A stretch of DNA of 64,000 nt from Nakamurella deserti (GCF_003260015.1 NZ_QCXS01000002.1:1922001-1986000); one strand, 5' to 3'. Counted from the stretch's first letter, positions 27,871 to 35,478 are shown. The notes: generated by a model not told the origin, from the letters alone. Numbers and translations: made by a program.

Positions 27871-28184
27871 GGTGCAGGACCGGTGTCCGGTCAGCTCGCC
27901 GACGGCGGAAGCTCACGTCCGGGCCTTTCGTTCGGGTGTGGAGGCGGCGCGACCACGGCGATCAGGGATCCGATCGACGGCGGGGCACGACGGTGGGACG
28001 CGGGGCGGGCCCCACGATCACCGCTCAGGTTAGACCACGCAGCGACGGCGGACCGGGAGCCGAGCGGGGGCGCGGCCGATGCCGCATCCCCCGTCACGGG
28101 TGCGCCGGAAGCGCCGCGAACGGCCGGTCCGGACGGGTGCCGCGCCGCTCCGCGCGGGACCCGGGCTCGGGACGGGAGCGTGCA

Positions 28185-28190
28185 TATACT
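28185..28190 (+). promoter_or_regulatory. -10 box (TATACT) for the GT/methyltransferase operon
   Basis: TATACT stands in a short AT-rich patch (GCATATACTT), rare in this DNA. Transcription would begin near 28197, leaving a leader of about 190 bases. No matching -35 is apparent. Confidence 0.5.
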
Positions 28191-28210
28191 TCGCGGACGG
28201 TTCACGGCCG

Positions 28211-28224
28211 GGCCCTTCGGGGCC
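28211..28224 (+). promoter_or_regulatory. UUCG-capped hairpin in the 5' leader
   Basis: GGCCC (28211-28215), TTCG, GGGCC (28220-28224) forms a 5-bp stem with an extra-stable UUCG tetraloop about 15 bases into the predicted transcript. It may stabilise the mRNA or attenuate transcription; a role is inferred only from position. Confidence 0.35.
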
Positions 28225-28388
28225 GCCGAAAGGTCCGTGTGGGCGTCCTCACCGACGCCGAACAGGCGCCACCGGACCGGGGACGTACCCATCCCCGACG
28301 ACCGCCGGAGCTGTGGCGGGACGTCGGGACCGATCGCGAGACCACCGGTGCCGGCACGTCCGGCGCGGTGGCTGAACAGGGAGAGTGC

Positions 28389-29393
28389 GTGGACATCCTG
28401 GTCTGCGGGGCCCAGAAGCCCTTCATGCACGGCGGTGCGGAGATGCACATGGACAATCTCACCGCGGCGCTGATCCAGGCGGGACACAACGCCGAGCTGG
28501 TCCGGCTGCCGGTGGCCTGGGAGAAGGACCGCATCTTCGACTCGCCGCTGGCCTGGCGCACCGTCCCGGTGGACGCCGAGCTGGTCATCGCGCTGAACTT
28601 CCCGTCCTACTTCGTCTCCCACCCCAACAAGGTCGTCTGGCTGCTGCACCAGCACCGTGGAGCCTACGACGCGGCCGAGGCCGAGTGGTCGGACTTCGGT
28701 CTGGACGACCACGCCATCGAGATGCAGCGCCAGCTCACCGAATGGGACTGCCGGGCGCTGGCCGAGGCGACGAAGCTGTTCACCACCTCCGGGGTGGTCG
28801 CCGACCGGCTGGCCCGCTACAACGGCCTCACCGGCCGGCCGCTGTACCACCCGGCTCCGCTGACCGACCGGCTCACGCCCGGTCCGTTCGGCGACTACGT
28901 GCTCTCCCCCACCCGGCTCGAGCACAACAAGCGCCCCGACCGCATCGTCGACGGGCTCGCCCACTCCGGTGTGCGGGCGGTCATCACCGGCCGCGGCAGC
29001 CTCGCGGAGCAGCTGCACGACAGCGCCGAGCGCCAGCACGTCGCCGACCGGCTCGACATGCCCGGCTTCGTCTCCGACGAGGAGCTGGTCCGGCTCTACG
29101 CGAACGCCCTCGCCGTGGCGTACGCACCGCTGGACGAGGACTACGGCTACGTCACCCTGCAGGCGTTCCAGGCGGGCAAGCCGGTGGTGACCTCGTCGGA
29201 CTCCGGCGGGGTGCTCGAGTGGGTCGAGGACGGCGTGACCGGCCTCATCACCGACGGCTCCCCCGAGCAGATGGGCGCCGCCTTCGACCGGCTGGCCGCC
29301 GACAAGGACTGGGCCGCCCGCCTCGGCGAGGCCGGCCGGCGCCGGGTGAAGGACCTGAACTGGACGACCGTCGTGGAGACTCTCACCTCGTGA
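28389..29393 (+). CDS. GT4-family glycosyltransferase
   Basis: A 334-residue GT-B enzyme. The start DILVCGAQKPFMHGGAEMH carries the family glycine loop, followed by VVWLLHQHRGAYD near residue 80. The donor domain has VLSPTRLEHNKRPDRIVDGL near 172 and YAPLDEDYGYVTLQAFQAGK near 240 in place of the more usual PSxxEGFG. The GTG at 28389 follows AGGGAGAG. It is the first of three coupled genes ending in a methyltransferase, and all three diverge from Wzm/Wzt. Confidence 0.87.
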   Translation: MDILVCGAQKPFMHGGAEMHMDNLTAALIQAGHNAELVRLPVAWEKDRIFDSPLAWRTVPVDAELVIALNFPSYFVSHPNKVVWLLHQHRGAYDAAEAEWSDFGLDDHAIEMQRQLTEWDCRALAEATKLFTTSGVVADRLARYNGLTGRPLYHPAPLTDRLTPGPFGDYVLSPTRLEHNKRPDRIVDGLAHSGVRAVITGRGSLAEQLHDSAERQHVADRLDMPGFVSDEELVRLYANALAVAYAPLDEDYGYVTLQAFQAGKPVVTSSDSGGVLEWVEDGVTGLITDGSPEQMGAAFDRLAADKDWAARLGEAGRRRVKDLNWTTVVETLTS

Positions 29394-30289
29394 ACGCACC
29401 CCGTGTCGTCGGTCTCTCGGTGGGCGGACCCCGCCCGGCCGCGCTGGACCGGCTGATCTACGCCATCGGCCGCGACGCCGCGGTCGTCAACATGGGCGGC
29501 CACCCCGGTCCGGTGGACTGGATGCTGGTCTACCGCAGCCCGGTCGCCGTCCCCGGGCACGTCCCGGCGGTGTGGTTCGTCGGTGACGAGACCGACGCCG
29601 ACCAGCTGCGCCACCCCGACGTGGTGCTGGCCGCCGAGCAGAAGCTGCTGGACCGGTGCGCGACGTCGGCCCCGAAGGTTCTGATGGGGCCGGCGCTCGT
29701 CGATCACGACGACGCGAAGCCGTACGCGCCCTACCCACGCGACCGCATCCGCCGGGCCCGTGGCCTGCCGGCGACCGTGGTCGGCGAGGTCGGTGCGGAC
29801 GGCCTGGTCTGGGACGGCACCGTCGTGGACCCGAAATTCCGCGCCACCGTCCTGGTCAGCGCCTCGGCGGTCATCGCCGACCGCTCGGCGGTGCTGGAGT
29901 CGCTGGCCTGGGGCGCTCCGACCGTGACGGACCCGGCCACCGCCGCCGCCGTCGGCGCCGTTCCCGGCGAACACCTGCTGATCGGTTCCGACGTCGCACA
30001 GCGGCGCGCGCTGGCCGCGGGTCTCGCGCTGGACATGGCGACCGCGGCGCGGCTCAGCTGGGCCGGTCGCCGGCTGTTCGAGGAGGCGTTCAGCGTGACG
30101 CACCTGATCCGCCGCGTGGAGCGGGCGGCGGTGCGGCCCACGGGGCCGGCCGACCGGATCGCCGCGGTGCTGGACGACCTCGGCACCCCGGCCCGGGCGC
30201 CGATCCGAGGCCGGGCGGCCGCCCGCCAGAACCTCCCGCAGCAGCGGACCGGGTCCCTGATGCTCCCGTCGACGATTGGAGAGCAATGA
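29390..30289 (+). CDS. unrecognised protein in the exporter locus, glycosyltransferase-like C-terminal half
   Basis: A 299-residue soluble protein. The GTG overlaps the upstream GT stop and its own stop overlaps the methyltransferase start (ATGA), so it is tightly coupled to both. The N-terminal half (VGLSVGGPRPAALDRLIYAI) has no motif I recognise. The segment VLVSASAVIADRSAVLESLAWGAPTVTDP (residues about 150-178) looks like the donor side of a GT-B fold, where an E lies before an AxGxP turn, but the canonical EGFG is absent. It could be a diverged glycosyltransferase or a non-catalytic partner. Confidence 0.6.
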   Translation: MNAPRVVGLSVGGPRPAALDRLIYAIGRDAAVVNMGGHPGPVDWMLVYRSPVAVPGHVPAVWFVGDETDADQLRHPDVVLAAEQKLLDRCATSAPKVLMGPALVDHDDAKPYAPYPRDRIRRARGLPATVVGEVGADGLVWDGTVVDPKFRATVLVSASAVIADRSAVLESLAWGAPTVTDPATAAAVGAVPGEHLLIGSDVAQRRALAAGLALDMATAARLSWAGRRLFEEAFSVTHLIRRVERAAVRPTGPADRIAAVLDDLGTPARAPIRGRAAARQNLPQQRTGSLMLPSTIGEQ

Positions 30290-31659
30290 CGCTCCCGGAC
30301 GCGCTCGACCGCCGGTTGACCGACGAGCTGGCCGCGCTGCCGCGGTCGGCTCCGCTGGTGGCCGTCCCCGACCTGCCGGAGGCACCGGAACCCGAGCCCG
30401 CCGCACCCGCCGCCCCGGCACCGCCCCGTCGCCGGGCGCTGCCCCGTCCCGCGGCGGTCAAGCGACGCGCGCGGGAGACCGCACTGCGGCAGCTGGACCG
30501 GGCCATCCACCGGATCGGGCGGACCGCGGCGGCGCGTGACGTCGTCGAGGGTCTGCTCGCCGAACGGACCGGCGAGGTGCGCGCCGCGGTCGACCGGCTG
30601 GAGGAGCGCCTGGCCGTGTTGTCCGGCCAGCTCGCCACGGTGACCGCCGACCAGGGCCAGTCCGTCGCCGACCGGATCAACTTCTCGCTGATGCAGAACG
30701 ACGTGACCGCGATCAGCGGCCGCGTCGACGAGGTGCTCGCCGAGATGCGCGAGCAGGAGCGCCGGCTGCTGGAGCTCGGCATGGCGTTCGCACCCGGTGC
30801 CGGGCTCGGTGGGGCCGCCGTCCGGTTCGCCGAGCTGCGGGAGCAGATCAACAGCGTCGAGCGGCGGCTGCGGCACGCTCCGGCCGCCGCCGCGATCGAG
30901 GGACCGGGCGCCGTCGAGGTCCCGACGGCGGCGGGAACGCCCGCGTCGGTGCCGACCGGTGGTCCGGGGGTGGCGTCCGAGCTGTTCAACTACGTCGCCT
31001 TCGAGCGCCGCTTCCGGGGCGACCCGGAGACCATCATCGGCATGCAGGCCGACCGCTACCACGCGCTTCTCGCCGCCCACCCGCCGGTGGTGGACGTCGG
31101 TTGCGGGCGTGCGGAGCTGCTCGAGGCGTTGCAGGGCGACGGCATCGAGTGCATCGGGGTGGACACCGACTCGGGCATGGTCGCCGAGGCCCGGGCGCGC
31201 GGGTTGGACGTCCGGCACACCGACGTCGTCGCCTTCCTGGAGGCCGCCGACGACCACAGCCTCGGGTCGGTGTTCTCCGCGCACCTGGCCGAGCACCTCG
31301 AACTGGACGTGCTGATCCGGTTCCTGGAGCTGTCGGCGCGCAAGCTCAAGCCGGGCGGGGTGTTCATCGCCGAGACGCCCAACCCCGCGTCGCTGATCGT
31401 GCTGGGGAACTCCTACATCCTGGATCCGACCCACGTCCGGCCGCTGCACCCGTCGCTGCTGGCGTTCCTGTGCGAGACGGCCGGGTTCCGGCAGGTCCGG
31501 CTGGAGTTCTACTCGCCGGCGACGTCCTACCAGTTGGAGACGATCCGCGACGCCGACGGCCCCGCGTGGCTGCGCACCGTCAACGAGAACTCCGAGCGGC
31601 TCAACGAGGTGCTCTTCGGGCCGCAGGAGTACGCGGTCATCGCCACCACCCCGGAGTGA
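30286..31659 (+). CDS. SAM-dependent methyltransferase with long N-terminal coiled coil
   Basis: A 457-residue protein. Residues 1-60 are proline/alanine-rich and basic. About 90-200 are heptad-like helices (VRAAVDRLEERLAVLSGQLA; VDEVLAEMREQERRLLELG; LREQINSVERRLRH) predicted to form a coiled coil, followed by a linker and a class I methyltransferase from about 235. SAM motif I is VVDVGCGRAE at 268-277, the acidic GVDTD is at 291-295, and SAHLAEHLE and LKPGGVFIAETPNP follow. Coupled to two sugar genes and divergent from Wzm/Wzt, it is a good candidate for the enzyme that caps the exported glycan, with the coiled coil as spacer. That function is inference; the fold is not in doubt. Confidence 0.85.
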   Translation: MTLPDALDRRLTDELAALPRSAPLVAVPDLPEAPEPEPAAPAAPAPPRRRALPRPAAVKRRARETALRQLDRAIHRIGRTAAARDVVEGLLAERTGEVRAAVDRLEERLAVLSGQLATVTADQGQSVADRINFSLMQNDVTAISGRVDEVLAEMREQERRLLELGMAFAPGAGLGGAAVRFAELREQINSVERRLRHAPAAAAIEGPGAVEVPTAAGTPASVPTGGPGVASELFNYVAFERRFRGDPETIIGMQADRYHALLAAHPPVVDVGCGRAELLEALQGDGIECIGVDTDSGMVAEARARGLDVRHTDVVAFLEAADDHSLGSVFSAHLAEHLELDVLIRFLELSARKLKPGGVFIAETPNPASLIVLGNSYILDPTHVRPLHPSLLAFLCETAGFRQVRLEFYSPATSYQLETIRDADGPAWLRTVNENSERLNEVLFGPQEYAVIATTPE

Positions 31660-31698
31660 CCCCGCGGGACCCGTGCCGGTCCCGTACCCCGGACGCGA

Positions 31699-31733
31699 CT
31701 GCGCCCCACCGCTCGTCGAGCGGTGGGGCGCAG
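31699..31733. terminator. strong bidirectional terminator hairpin
   Basis: A perfect 16-bp stem (CTGCGCCCCACCGCTC at 31699-31714 with its complement at 31718-31733) and loop GTC. It lies between the convergent stops of the methyltransferase and the CAP protein. No T-tract follows. Confidence 0.8.
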
Positions 31734-31760
31734 CTGTCCTGCGGGTCGGACGACCGGTCG

Positions 31761-32711
31761 TCAGCGGACGGTCGGAGCCATGAAGTTGGTCGCGGCCCAC
31801 TCGGCGTAGGTGAGGGCGTGCTGCAGACCGTCCGGATCGGTGATGTAGATCTCGGCGGCGTTGCGGTACTTCCAGATGGTCGAGCCCTCGATCCAGCCGG
31901 CGGTGCGCGGCGTCGGGTAGCCGGCCCTGGACCACTCGGCGAAGTCCATCTTGTCCCACTCCCAGGTCCCCGGCCAGAACGTCACCGCGTAGACGGCGTC
32001 GGCCCACGGGTACTTGACGTACTCGGTGTTCGTGCCGCCGGGCGACGGGAAGCCGGCGGTGGCCCACTCGTCGTAGCTCACACCGTGGCGGGAGGTGCCG
32101 TTGACCGCGTAGATGGTGTTGCTGTAACGGTTCTTGGCCCAGCTGGTGCCGGCGTTGTCGGCCTTGTCGGTGAAGGTCATCGTGTTGTAGCTGACGCCCT
32201 TGGCGTTGCTGACGCTGGCGATGCCGACGAAGCGGTAGGAGGCGCCCATGATGTTGGCCTTGTGGCCGGGCGAGGCCCAGTAGGCGTTGAAGATCTGATC
32301 GGCCGAGGTGGAGGTCGGCGTCCACTTGGCGACGTTCTCCGCCCACGAGGTGCGGTTGGAGGCGCCGTAGGTCAGCGTCTGCTTGAACGCGTCGGGGTTG
32401 TGCTTCAGCTCGCCGTTGGTGACGCCGTTGGCCATCTGGTCGGACCAGAACAGCGAGAGGTTGACCAGGCCGGCGGCCGGCTTGAGCGCGGGCAGCCCGG
32501 CCGCGGTGCGCGCGTTGTTGACCAGGGTCAACATCCGGGCGTCGAAGTCCGACAGCGGCGCGTTGTCGGCCGACGCCGTCGGCGCCACGGCGACCGAGGT
32601 GAACGCACAGGTCAGGGCGACCACGAGCACCGTCAACAGATGCAGCACACGCGGCACGGGACGGCGGGTGGTGGCGGACTCATCGGCGATGAGCGCAACA
32701 GCGAGCGACAT
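31761..32711 (-). CDS. secreted CAP/SCP-domain protein with three C-terminal W-repeats
   Basis: A 316-residue exported protein. A signal peptide with hydrophobic core at about 22-44 ends in PTASADN, with likely cleavage after A48. Residues about 53-183 are a CAP domain: MLTLVNNARTAAGLP, FWSDQMANG, SWAENVAKW, AYWASPGHKANIMG and the closing VGIAS strand. From about 198 come three repeats of roughly 45 residues, each with IYAV-like strand then (Y/F)xEWxxAGxPxP, centred on W216, W260 and W305. The repeats may bind the cell wall or glycan. The ATG at 32711 is preceded by GGAGGG. An operator-like inverted repeat overlaps its promoter. Confidence 0.88.
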   Translation of the reverse strand: MSLAVALIADESATTRRPVPRVLHLLTVLVVALTCAFTSVAVAPTASADNAPLSDFDARMLTLVNNARTAAGLPALKPAAGLVNLSLFWSDQMANGVTNGELKHNPDAFKQTLTYGASNRTSWAENVAKWTPTSTSADQIFNAYWASPGHKANIMGASYRFVGIASVSNAKGVSYNTMTFTDKADNAGTSWAKNRYSNTIYAVNGTSRHGVSYDEWATAGFPSPGGTNTEYVKYPWADAVYAVTFWPGTWEWDKMDFAEWSRAGYPTPRTAGWIEGSTIWKYRNAAEIYITDPDGLQHALTYAEWAATNFMAPTVR

Positions 32712-32762
32712 GGTCGGGCGACCCTCCAGGAGAAGCGGATGTACTGGCGGGACCCACCAGCT

Positions 32763-32804
32763 GATGTCACTCACTGTAGGGGAGATATTGCGTTGAGTGA
32801 CATC
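32763..32804 (-). promoter_or_regulatory. 11-bp inverted-repeat operator overlapping the CAP-gene promoter
   Basis: GATGTCACTCA (32763-32773) and its exact complement TGAGTGACATC (32794-32804) flank a 20-base AT-richer spacer. On the minus strand TACAGT (32778-32773) is a plausible -10 box between the arms, with the start near 32766. One arm would cover the start site and the other the -35 region, as expected for a dimeric regulator site. Confidence 0.6.
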
Positions 32805-32865
32805 GCCCGATCCGGTCCGGATTTCGGCCCCTTCCGACCGCGTTCCCGGCGGCCACCGCCAGATC

Positions 32866-32880
32866 GTCACCGACAGTGAC
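32866..32880. promoter_or_regulatory. GTCAC-N5-GTGAC dyad upstream of the CAP gene
   Basis: GTCAC (32866-32870) and GTGAC (32876-32880) form a 15-bp dyad about 60 bases upstream of the larger inverted repeat, which has the same GTCAC core. The two sites may bind the same regulator. Confidence 0.4.
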
Positions 32881-32961
32881 AGTTACCCGGCGTTCAGGTT
32901 GTTTCCCACCGGATCACCGTCGCCGGAGGCACCGACGACCGCCTGACCGGGCCACCACGGC

Positions 32962-33867
32962 TCAGCGCGGCTCGGCCGCCACGGCCGCCGCCGGACGCAG
33001 CGCGTCGCCGACCGCGGCGAACGCCTCGTGCAGGGCCTCCGGCCACGGGCGGAGCGGAGTCAGCCCGGCCGCCGCCCAGGACCGGCCGGACAACACCGAG
33101 TACGCCGGCCGCGGGGCGGGGCGGCGGAAGTCGGCCGAGCTCGTCGGGTGCACCCGCTCCGGGTCGGCACCGATCTCGGCGAAGATCGCCCGGGTGAAGT
33201 CGAACCACGTCGTCGCGCCCGCGTTGGTGCAGTGCAGGACACCGCCGGCCACCTCGGCCCGGGCCAGCTCCAGCAGTCCGGTCGCCAGGTCCACCGACCA
33301 CGTCGGCGACCCGACCTGGTCGTTGACCACCGACACCGTCGGCCGACTCGACTCCAGGCGGCACATCGTCTTCACGAAATTGGCCCCGGTCGCGCCGTAG
33401 ACCCAGGCGGTACGGACCACGTGCGCCGCGGGGTGCGCCGCCAGGACCGCCTGCTCACCGGCCAGCTTGCTGGCCCCGTACACCGAGGTCGGTCCCGTCG
33501 GGTCGGACGGCTCGTAGGGCACCGTCGCGTCACCGGGGAAGACGTAGTCGGTCGAGACGTGGATCAACCCGAGGCCGGCCGCGGCCGCCGCCGCGGCCAG
33601 CAGCCCCGGCCCGGTGGCGTTGACCGCGTAGGCGGCGTCCGGATGGGTCTCGGCGTCGTCGACCGCGGTGTAGGCGGCGGCGTTCACCACCACCCCGCCC
33701 GGATGGGCCGCGGCGAAGGCGGCGACGGCCGCGGAGACCGCCGCGCCGTCGGTGATGTCGAGATCGCGCGAGCCGTGGGCGACCACGGGCACCCCGGCGG
33801 CGGCCGCGACCGCCCGCACGTCCGAGCCCAGCTGGCCGAACGCGCCGGTGACGAGCAGGGCGGTCAT
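32962..33867 (-). CDS. rmlD: dTDP-4-dehydrorhamnose reductase
   Basis: The 301-residue last enzyme of dTDP-L-rhamnose synthesis. The Rossmann motif is TGAFGQLGSDV near residue 7, NAAAYTAVDDAE near 61 is the RmlD signature, and the catalytic YxxxK reads SVYGASKLAGE near 128. VNDQVGSPTWSVDLA near 180 is the substrate loop. The ATG lies 11 bases after rmlB, so rmlB-rmlD form one operon. The place beside the LCP gene matches M. tuberculosis Rv3266c. Confidence 0.95.
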   Translation of the reverse strand: MTALLVTGAFGQLGSDVRAVAAAAGVPVVAHGSRDLDITDGAAVSAAVAAFAAAHPGGVVVNAAAYTAVDDAETHPDAAYAVNATGPGLLAAAAAAAGLGLIHVSTDYVFPGDATVPYEPSDPTGPTSVYGASKLAGEQAVLAAHPAAHVVRTAWVYGATGANFVKTMCRLESSRPTVSVVNDQVGSPTWSVDLATGLLELARAEVAGGVLHCTNAGATTWFDFTRAIFAEIGADPERVHPTSSADFRRPAPRPAYSVLSGRSWAAAGLTPLRPWPEALHEAFAAVGDALRPAAAVAAEPR

Positions 33868-33878
33868 CGTCGCCCCGG

Positions 33879-34874
33879 TCAGGAGGTGCGGTCGAGGGCG
33901 GAGCGCACCTTGAGCGGCTCCCACCAGTCGCGGTTGGTGCGGTACCACTCGACGGTCTCGGCCAGGCCCCGGTCGAACGGCACCTGCGGCGCGTAGCCGA
34001 GCTCCGTGCTGATCTTGCCGATGTCGACGGAGTAGCGCAGATCGTGGCCCTTGCGGTCCTCGACGGGGACGACCGCGTCCCAGTCACGTCCGGTGGCCTG
34101 CAGCAGCAGTCCGGTGAGTTCCTTGTTGGTCAGCTCGGTGCCGCCGCCGATGTTGTAGGTCTCCCCCGGCCGGCCGCCGGCCAGCACCAGAGCGATGCCA
34201 CGGCAGTGGTCGTCCACGTGCAGCCAGTCGCGGATGTTGGAGCCGTCGCCGTACAGCGGTACCGTGCCGCCGTCGATGAGGTTGGTGACGAACAGCGGGA
34301 TGACCTTCTCGGGGAACTGGTAGTAGCCGTAGTTGTTCGAGCAGCGGGTGATGCAGACGGGCAGCTTGTGGGTCTTGGCGTAGGCCTGGGCGACGAGGTC
34401 CGACGACGCCTTGGACGCCGAGTACGGCGAGTTCGGCTGCAACGGCCAGTCCTCGGTCCAGGAACCCTCGCTGATCGAGCCGTAGACCTCGTCGGTGGAG
34501 ACGTGCACGAACTTGGTGAGGTCGGCGTCCAGGGCCGCCTGCAGCAGCGTCTGCGTGCCGAGCACGTTGGTCAGCACGAAGTCGGCGCCGCCGTAGATCG
34601 ACCGGTCGACGTGGGACTCCGCGGCGAAGTGCACCACCGCGTCACTGGCCTTGACCAGCTCGGCCACCACGGCCGCGTCGCAGATGTCGCCCTGCACGAA
34701 GCTGTAGCGGTCGGAATCGGCGACCGGAGCGAGGTTGGCCAGGTTGCCGGCGTACGTGAGCTTGTCGAGCACCGTGACCTGCGCACCCTCCAGTCCCGGG
34801 TACTGGTCGGACAGGAGGTTGCGGACGAACGCCGAACCGATGAAGCCGGCACCGCCGGTGACGAGAATGCGCAT
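33879..34874 (-). CDS. rmlB: dTDP-glucose 4,6-dehydratase
   Basis: The 331-residue second enzyme of the rhamnose pathway. Visible are the NAD motif TGGAGFIGSAFVR at residues 6-18, AAESHVDRSIYG near 85, the active-site STDEVYG near 126 and YSASKASSDLVA near 150. NNYGYYQFPEKVIPLFVTN near 178 and GDGSNIRDWLHVDDHCRGI near 208 are diagnostic for RmlB. CAGAAT lies eight bases before the ATG with no ribosome binding site, so the mRNA may be leaderless. Confidence 0.96.
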   Translation of the reverse strand: MRILVTGGAGFIGSAFVRNLLSDQYPGLEGAQVTVLDKLTYAGNLANLAPVADSDRYSFVQGDICDAAVVAELVKASDAVVHFAAESHVDRSIYGGADFVLTNVLGTQTLLQAALDADLTKFVHVSTDEVYGSISEGSWTEDWPLQPNSPYSASKASSDLVAQAYAKTHKLPVCITRCSNNYGYYQFPEKVIPLFVTNLIDGGTVPLYGDGSNIRDWLHVDDHCRGIALVLAGGRPGETYNIGGGTELTNKELTGLLLQATGRDWDAVVPVEDRKGHDLRYSVDIGKISTELGYAPQVPFDRGLAETVEWYRTNRDWWEPLKVRSALDRTS

Positions 34875-35020
34875 GGGCAGTCATTCTGCCGTACCGCCCC
34901 CGGCGAACGCTGACAATCCGTACCGGCGAAGGTCACAGAGCGTTTCCATCCCGCGCACCGGACCCGTGTGCCGCGTGTCGACGGCCCTCGGGAACGTCCG
35001 CCCGCCGGCCGCACGGGCGT

Positions 35021-35303
35021 GGCGTCCCCGGCACGGCACGGCCGGGGCGTCCAGGGCCCGGCACGGCCGTGGTGTCCACGGTCCAGTGCGGCCGTGGCGT
35101 CCCCGGCCCGGAGTGGGCGTCCCCGGCCGGCCCGGGGCGTCCAGGGCCGGCACGGACGTGGCGTCCCCGGCACGGCACAGGCGTGGCGTCGACGGCCCGG
35201 CACGGGCGGGGCGTCGACGGCCCGGGCGGGGCGTCGACGGCCCGGCACGGCCGTGGGGTCCAGGGTCCAGCACCGCCGTGGCGTTGCGGGCCGGTACGGC
35301 CGG
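35021..35303. repeat. tandem array of twelve 20/25-bp units
   Basis: Twelve successive units each start GGCGTC or a close variant. Most are 25 bases and continue to a CGGCACGGCCGT end. Three (35096-35115, 35116-35135, 35210-35229) are 20 bases and lack five bases of that end. Unit starts are 35021, 35046, 35071, 35096, 35116, 35136, 35160, 35185, 35210, 35230, 35255 and 35280. Neither 20 nor 25 is a multiple of three, so it is not a coding repeat. It resembles a VNTR. Confidence 0.85.
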
Positions 35304-35310
35304 GCGCGGC

Positions 35311-35316
35311 TAGCCT
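35311..35316 (+). promoter_or_regulatory. possible -10 box (TAGCCT) of the LCP gene
   Basis: TAGCCT lies directly after the tandem-repeat array. Transcription would begin near 35323, giving a leader of about 155 bases. The repeat array would occupy the region upstream of this promoter. Confidence 0.4.
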
Positions 35317-35478
35317 GGGACCCGTGCGACGCTCGGACGGGCGCAGCGTGTCGTCGGGGAAGCCGACACGCCACGGCCCCGGTGAGACAACCCGCGGGGT
35401 GCGACAGGCGTCCACACGCCGGGAACGGCACGGGCACCACGCCCGGCAACGGACCCGAGATCCGAGGAGACCCCCACC

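Larger units (their letters stand above)
27816..28388. other. divergent control region between wzm and the methyltransferase operon
   Basis: About 570 bases without a supported gene. It contains a short tandem repeat near wzm (27830-27870), a good -10 box TATACT for the rightward operon and a leader of about 190 bases with a UUCG hairpin. No clear promoter for wzm was found. Confidence 0.5.
34875..35478. other. intergenic region between rmlB and the LCP gene, mostly tandem repeats
   Basis: About 600 bases. Nearly half is a degenerate tandem-repeat tract (35021-35303), followed by a TAGCCT -10 box and a leader of about 155 bases for the LCP gene. Open frames that cross it are repeat artefacts. 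Confidence 0.7.

Noticed and set aside
35021-35303. Possible CRISPR array
   Set aside because: Units are contiguous and degenerate with no unique spacers, and no cas genes are present.
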